A stretch of 27,043 bases of DNA from Rhizobiaceae bacterium. GTDB lineage: Bacteria; Pseudomonadota; Alphaproteobacteria; Rhizobiales; Rhizobiaceae. The stretch spans positions 1 through 27,043 of the forward strand of contig JAEUMA010000071.1 of NCBI GenBank assembly GCA_016793565.1, written 5' to 3'. Under the pieces are notes generated by a model. That model did no database searches. It was not told the DNA's origin and saw only the letters and a list, made by a program, of their open reading frames with translations. This document shows, piece by piece, positions 23,214-27,043 of the stretch (its first letter is position 1; each line of letters begins with the position of its first letter). Both the position numbers and the translations under genes were made by a program.

Positions 23214-25499
23214 ATGTTGAGGGATTCCGGGCTGCGGGCGATGGAGACGACCGAACAGCGGGCTTTGTCCGCCGTTCCCGCGGCGCGTACGCAGGTCGTA
23301 CCGCCGCCGCTGCTGCCAGAGATGCCGCCGCCCCGGATGCGTGCGCTGCGCGTCATGCCGGCCGCCGCCGTGATGGCCATGGCGGGGCTGGCCGAGCTGG
23401 GCGGCGCCCCCCGCTTCGTCACGCTCGGGCTGCTGGTGATCGGCCTGCTGATGCTGGGCCTATTGATCCGCACGTTCCGCGCCGAGCGGCGCATGGCGAC
23501 CCTCGCCGACGAGCGCGTCGCGCGCAGCCGGGCGGAACTCGAGACGCTCGCGGACCGCATGTGGGAACTGCAGGAAAGCGAGGAGCGGTTCCGTGGCCTG
23601 ATCGATGCGTTGGGAGACCTCGTCGTCCATCGCGATCGCGAGGGACGCATCGTCTACGCCAACAAGGTTTTCGCGGATCTGATGCATTCCGAGCCGCGCG
23701 AGCTCGGCGGGCGTTTCCTATCCGATTTCGGTATCGAGATCGGCCTGGTGCCGGACGCCGCCTTTACCGACGGCGAATGCCTGTCGTCCACCGACGTCGC
23801 CATCGACTTTCCGGGCATGCGGCGCTGGTATTCGTGGATCGAGCTTTCGGTGCGCGACAAGGCGAGCGACCACATATCCCACCGTGCCATCGCGCGCGAC
23901 ATCACCGCGCGCAAGCGCGCCGAGGCAGCTCTGATCAACGCGCGCGAGCGCGCCGAATACGCCAACCAGGCGAAGTCGCGGTTTCTCGCCACGGTCAGTC
24001 ACGAGATCCGCACGCCGATGAACGGCATCATGGGTATGGCCAAGCTGCTTGCCGACACCAAGCTGTCGCCCGAGCAGCGCACCTATGTCGGCGCCATTTC
24101 CACATCGGCCAGCGCTTTGCTGGCGCTGATCGAGGATCTGCTCGACTTTTCCAAGATCGAGGCCGGCCGCTTCGAGATCGAGCCACAGGCGATGTCGCCG
24201 CGCGAACTGGTCGACAACGTCGTCGAACTGCTCGCAGCCAAGGCCTACGCCAAGGAGATCGGGCTCGGCTGCCATGTTGAGCCTGACGTGCCCCAGATGA
24301 TCACGTCCGATCCGGGACGCATCCGCCAGGTGCTGCTCAACCTGATCGGCAACGCCATCAAGTTCACCGACGCCGGCGGCGTGATGGTGATCGTATCGCG
24401 CGAGGGCGACGGCGAGTCCGGCATCATCCGCTTCCTCATCACCGATACCGGGCCAGGGCTGGCCGAACAGGATCGCGAACGCATCTTCGACGAGTTCGAG
24501 CAGGTAGACGGCACTTCCACCCGCCAGCATGGCGGCGCCGGCCTCGGGCTAGCCATATCCAAGCGCATCGCCACATCGATGGGCGGTTCGATCTCCGTCA
24601 GCAGCGAGCACGGCAACGGTTCGCGATTCGTCTTCGAGATCCCCGCGACCGACTTCGTGATGAACGGGCTGAAACGCGGCGACCTCCTGGCGCACCGCCG
24701 CTGCCTGATCGTGACGCGCAACAGCGTCGAAGCCGAGGCCATCGCACGCACCATCCGCGCCTATGGCGGCATCGCCGAGACGGTGGCCACCGTGCGCCAG
24801 GCCTGCGAACAGGCCGCGCCGTGCGACACACTGCTGGTCGACGCGACCATCGAGGAGAGCGACGGCCGCACGCTGAGGCGGCTGCGTCAGAGCCGGCATG
24901 CCGGCGCGGAGGCGATCACGCTGATCGCGCCCAACGACCGCGGCCGGCTCGGCGAGTTCCGGGCCAGCGGCTATTCGACCTTCCTGGCGCGGCCGGTGCG
25001 GGGCGAGACCCTGCTGCGCGTGCTGTTGAAGGCCATCGCCAGCCCCACCACCGTGATCGGTTCGCCGTATGGCGAAACCAAGTCGCGACGCACCGCTTCC
25101 GCGCGCGTAACCGGCCTCTCGATCTTGGTCGCCGAGGACAACGACATCAACGCCATGCTGGCGCGCGCGACGCTGCTCAAGGCCGGCCATAGGGTCGACG
25201 TCGTCGGCAACGGAAAGGCTGCGGCCGACGCCGTCATCGCCGTGTCGCGACGCAACCGCTACGACCTCGTGCTGATGGACCTGCACATGCCGGTCATGGA
25301 CGGCCTCGACGCGGTCTCGCTCATCCGCAGGCACGAGGAGCAGGAAGGGCTGGCGCCGATCCGCATCATGGTCCTGTCGGCCGACAGCCAGGAAAAGACC
25401 CGCCACAACGTTCTGTCGCGCGGCGCCAACGGCTTCCTGACCAAGCCGATCGACCCCGAGGCGCTGTTGCGGGTGGTGGCCGAAGGCGCTCCGACCTGA
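23214..25499 (+). CDS. Hybrid sensor histidine kinase with PAS and two receiver domains
   Basis: A 761-residue membrane sensor. A hydrophobic segment at about 68-86 (preceded by a weaker one at 46-62) leads to a short coiled coil, a PAS domain (about 122-232), then HisKA with His263 in FLATVSHEIRTPMNGIMG. The HATPase has N380, DTGPG (411-415) and GGAGLGLAI. A first receiver-like domain (495-607) is degenerate. The second receiver (about 633-757) is intact: E641-D642, phospho-acceptor Asp689 in LVLMDLHMPVMDG, and Lys744. No DNA-binding output or partner regulator gene is adjacent, so phosphotransfer to a distant Hpt protein is likely. The start could be ATG 23214 or 23241. Confidence 0.92.
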   Translation: MLRDSGLRAMETTEQRALSAVPAARTQVVPPPLLPEMPPPRMRALRVMPAAAVMAMAGLAELGGAPRFVTLGLLVIGLLMLGLLIRTFRAERRMATLADERVARSRAELETLADRMWELQESEERFRGLIDALGDLVVHRDREGRIVYANKVFADLMHSEPRELGGRFLSDFGIEIGLVPDAAFTDGECLSSTDVAIDFPGMRRWYSWIELSVRDKASDHISHRAIARDITARKRAEAALINARERAEYANQAKSRFLATVSHEIRTPMNGIMGMAKLLADTKLSPEQRTYVGAISTSASALLALIEDLLDFSKIEAGRFEIEPQAMSPRELVDNVVELLAAKAYAKEIGLGCHVEPDVPQMITSDPGRIRQVLLNLIGNAIKFTDAGGVMVIVSREGDGESGIIRFLITDTGPGLAEQDRERIFDEFEQVDGTSTRQHGGAGLGLAISKRIATSMGGSISVSSEHGNGSRFVFEIPATDFVMNGLKRGDLLAHRRCLIVTRNSVEAEAIARTIRAYGGIAETVATVRQACEQAAPCDTLLVDATIEESDGRTLRRLRQSRHAGAEAITLIAPNDRGRLGEFRASGYSTFLARPVRGETLLRVLLKAIASPTTVIGSPYGETKSRRTASARVTGLSILVAEDNDINAMLARATLLKAGHRVDVVGNGKAAADAVIAVSRRNRYDLVLMDLHMPVMDGLDAVSLIRRHEEQEGLAPIRIMVLSADSQEKTRHNVLSRGANGFLTKPIDPEALLRVVAEGAPT

Positions 25500-25507
25500 A
25501 CGGTCGG
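25491..25507 (+). other. Hairpin spanning the stop codon of the hybrid kinase gene
   Basis: CCGACC (25491-25496), the loop TGAAC that holds the stop codon, then GGTCGG (25502-25507). No T-run follows, so termination would not be of the classical type. Confidence 0.35.
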
Positions 25508-25529
25508 CGCCCGCCGGCATAATGACGGG

Positions 25530-25567
25530 TTGCCAAAGTGAGCCGGCTTACGTCATATTCCTGTAGC
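25530..25567 (+). promoter_or_regulatory. olsB promoter region with a Pho-box-like sequence
   Basis: TTGCCA (25530-25535), 17 nt, TCATAT (25553-25558) is a reasonable sigma-70 promoter. Overlapping it, ACGTCAT (25550-25556), 4 nt, CTGTAGC (25561-25567) resembles the PhoB box of two 7-bp direct repeats (CTGTCAT-N4-CTGTCAC) at 9 of 14 positions. A -10-like TATCCC follows 10 nt later at 25578, the spacing expected for a PhoB-activated start. Confidence 0.45.
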
Positions 25568-25572
25568 ACCCC

Positions 25573-25592
25573 GACACTATCCCTAAAGTGTC
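25573..25592. promoter_or_regulatory. Dyad in the olsB leader
   Basis: GACACT (25573-25578), 8 nt, AGTGTC (25587-25592). It lies just downstream of the predicted promoter and 25-44 nt before the start codon. It may be an operator or a weak leader hairpin; nothing identifies its binding protein. Confidence 0.35.
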
Positions 25593-25616
25593 CGCAGGAC
25601 TCAGGGAGATTCGATC

Positions 25617-26501
25617 GTGCAGACCGGTCTGGCAGAGTCCGAAAAGCTGTCCGCTCCCCGTGAGGCGTCTGCGCGATGGGCGCGTGAGATCGCCGGCCGC
25701 ACCGCGCTCGGCCGTATCGCCTCGCTCGAAGTGCGCCTGGCGCGCGACGAGGCAGAGGTCGCCGCCGCGCAGGAAGTGCGCTACCGCGTGTTCTATGACG
25801 AACTCGGTGCCGGCGTCGCGCAGGCTGCGCCGGTGGACCGGCGCGATGCCGACAGGTTCGACCTGGTCTGCGACCATCTCCTGGTGCTCGACACGGCGTT
25901 GCCCGGTCCGGACCATCGGCGCATCGTAGGAACTTACCGCCTGCTGCGCCAGGAATGCGCCGTGCGCGCCGGCGGCTTCTATTCGCAGGACGAATTCGAT
26001 CTCGAAGCGCTGATCGCGCGCCATCCCCACCTGAACTTTCTCGAGCTCGGCCGTTCCTGCGTGCTGCCGGCCTATCGTTCCCGCCGCACCATCGAGGTGC
26101 TGTGGCAGGGCATCTGGGCCTATGTGAACCATTACGGCGTAGACGTGATGACGGGCTGCGCATCCTTCCACGGAACCGTGCCGGCGGCGCATGCTCTGAC
26201 GCTGTCCTTCCTCGCCCAGAACTGCCGCGCCATGCCGGGCTGGGAGGTCGAGGCCCAGCCTTCGCGCCATTCCTGCATGGATCTGATGCCAGCCGAGGCG
26301 ATCAACGCAAAGGCCGCGCTAGCCGCAATGCCGCCGCTGATCAAAGGCTACCTTCGCATGGGCGCACGCTTCGGCAATGGCTGCGTGGTGGACCACGACT
26401 TCGGCACCACCGACGTTTTCGTTATCCTGCAAGTTGCCGAAATCAGCCGCCGCTACATCAACTACTACGGCAGCGAGGCGCAGCGCTTCGCCGCAGCCTG
26501 A
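25617..26501 (+). CDS. olsB: L-ornithine N-alpha-acyltransferase (ornithine lipid synthesis)
   Basis: A GNAT-fold acyltransferase of 294 residues that moves a 3-hydroxyacyl group from ACP to ornithine, the first step of ornithine-lipid synthesis. OlsB-type features are AAAQEVRYRVFYDELGA (48-64), FDLVCDHLLVLD, IVGTYRLLR, FLELGRSCVLPAYRSRRTIEVLWQGIWAY and the C-terminal PPLIKGYLRMGARFG with VDHDFGTTDVFVIL. It starts with GTG 25617, with AGGGAG 8 nt upstream. The next enzyme, OlsA (a PlsC-type O-acyltransferase), is not downstream: a convergent gene follows after 22 nt. Ornithine lipids replace phospholipids under phosphate limitation in rhizobia, which agrees with the Pho-box-like site. Confidence 0.85.
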   Translation: MQTGLAESEKLSAPREASARWAREIAGRTALGRIASLEVRLARDEAEVAAAQEVRYRVFYDELGAGVAQAAPVDRRDADRFDLVCDHLLVLDTALPGPDHRRIVGTYRLLRQECAVRAGGFYSQDEFDLEALIARHPHLNFLELGRSCVLPAYRSRRTIEVLWQGIWAYVNHYGVDVMTGCASFHGTVPAAHALTLSFLAQNCRAMPGWEVEAQPSRHSCMDLMPAEAINAKAALAAMPPLIKGYLRMGARFGNGCVVDHDFGTTDVFVILQVAEISRRYINYYGSEAQRFAAA

Positions 26502-26523
26502 CGACGGGCACCGATGTAGGTTC

Positions 26524-27043
26524 TCAGTCGATATCTTCGGGCGCACGGCCCGGCCGGCTGCGATAGGTTGGGAAACGCCAGCCGAACCGCAGTGCGCCGC
26601 CGCGCAGAACGAAGGCGCCGGTGAAGGCCAGCAGCGCGCATGCCGGCAGCGGCAGGCCGGCCCTATCCAGCGCGACGAAGATCGCCGAACCCAGCAGCGC
26701 GGCCGTAACGTAGATTTCCGGCCGCAGCAGCACCGACGGCTCGCCGGCGATGACGTCGCGCAGGATGCCTCCGAACGTGGCCGTCAACATGCCCGTGACG
26801 ATGGCGACTGTGGGAGAGCCGGTCGCCGCCAGACCCTTGGCCGCGCCCATGACAGCGTAGGCGGACATGCCGAGTGCATCCAGCCACAGCAGCAGCCTGT
26901 AGCGCGATTCGACCATATGGGCGGTGAAGAAGACGAGGAGGGCCGCCGCCACGCAGACGACGAGGTAAGGCGGATGCACCACCCAGAACACCGGCACGTC
27001 GAGGATGATGTCGCGCAGCGTTCCGCCGCCGGTTCCGGTGACG
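26524..27043 (-). CDS. TRIC / UPF0126 trimeric cation channel-like protein (5' end missing)
   Basis: A membrane protein whose first part lies beyond the window end. About 173 residues are present. The tandem UPF0126 repeat is visible: GTGGGTLRDIILD at the start of the visible part and its internal duplicate TATFGGILRDVIAGEP about 80 residues later, with DALGMSAYAVMGAAKGLA opening the second repeat. Five or so membrane spans remain. Prokaryotic members form trimeric potassium/sodium-conducting channels; the physiological role in rhizobia is unknown. It ends convergently, 22 nt from olsB. Confidence 0.9.
   Translation of the reverse strand, partial: VTGTGGGTLRDIILDVPVFWVVHPPYLVVCVAAALLVFFTAHMVESRYRLLLWLDALGMSAYAVMGAAKGLAATGSPTVAIVTGMLTATFGGILRDVIAGEPSVLLRPEIYVTAALLGSAIFVALDRAGLPLPACALLAFTGAFVLRGGALRFGWRFPTYRSRPGRAPEDID

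Overview
The window reads as core chromosome of a GC-rich alphaproteobacterium of the order Hyphomicrobiales, most like the Mesorhizobium / Aminobacter / Phyllobacteriaceae group. This rests on gene content and order (lptC-lptA-lptB-rpoN-hpf-ptsN, sppA-ihfB-lapA, Hsp20 with DUF1150, OlsB) and on the style of the proteins. No rRNA, tRNA, insertion sequence, phage gene or CRISPR array was seen. No gene-free stretch exceeds about 260 bases.

Layout. 1-2405: the 5' part of infC (minus, non-ATG start), divergent from an alpha/beta hydrolase and a BenE-type transporter. 2406-3829: a DUF2852 membrane protein behind a heat-shock-like promoter, a clear terminator, and a YgjP/SprT-like metalloprotease. 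3907-7593: an adenosine-kinase-like PfkB protein (minus), a CysZ/EI24 membrane protein, a DUF2214 membrane protein behind two dyads, and endonuclease III (minus) divergent from a DUF2244 protein over what looks like one shared -10 element. 7704-10492: an AraC/MGMT repair protein, ribokinase, and a convergent nucleoside hydrolase.

10529-11424: a heat-shock unit with a sigma-32-type promoter, a 5' UTR that folds like a ROSE RNA thermometer, hsp20, a DUF1150 gene and a terminator. 11429-16596 (all minus): lptC-lptA-lptB (overlapping LPS-export genes), a terminator, then rpoN with its own promoter, hpf and ptsN. This is the conserved sigma-54 / nitrogen-PTS / ribosome-hibernation neighbourhood.

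16846-23139 (plus): sppA, ihfB, a LapA-domain protein, an ornithine-cyclodeaminase-family enzyme, an RlmI-like methyltransferase, a 130-bp palindromic intergenic element, a SpoU rRNA methyltransferase overlapping lspA, and an AcuI-type reductase. 23214-27043: a hybrid histidine kinase with one degenerate and one intact receiver, the ornithine-lipid acyltransferase OlsB behind a Pho-box-like sequence, and the C-terminal part of a TRIC/UPF0126 channel (minus).

Themes that link genes are envelope biogenesis (LptABC, LspA, SppA, OlsB), nucleoside/ribose salvage (nucleoside hydrolase, ribokinase, adenosine kinase), sigma-54/IHF regulation and heat-shock control. I see no new multi-gene system. The most interesting signals are regulatory: the ROSE-like leader, the shared divergent promoter, the nested dyads before DUF2214, the palindromic element and the candidate Pho box.
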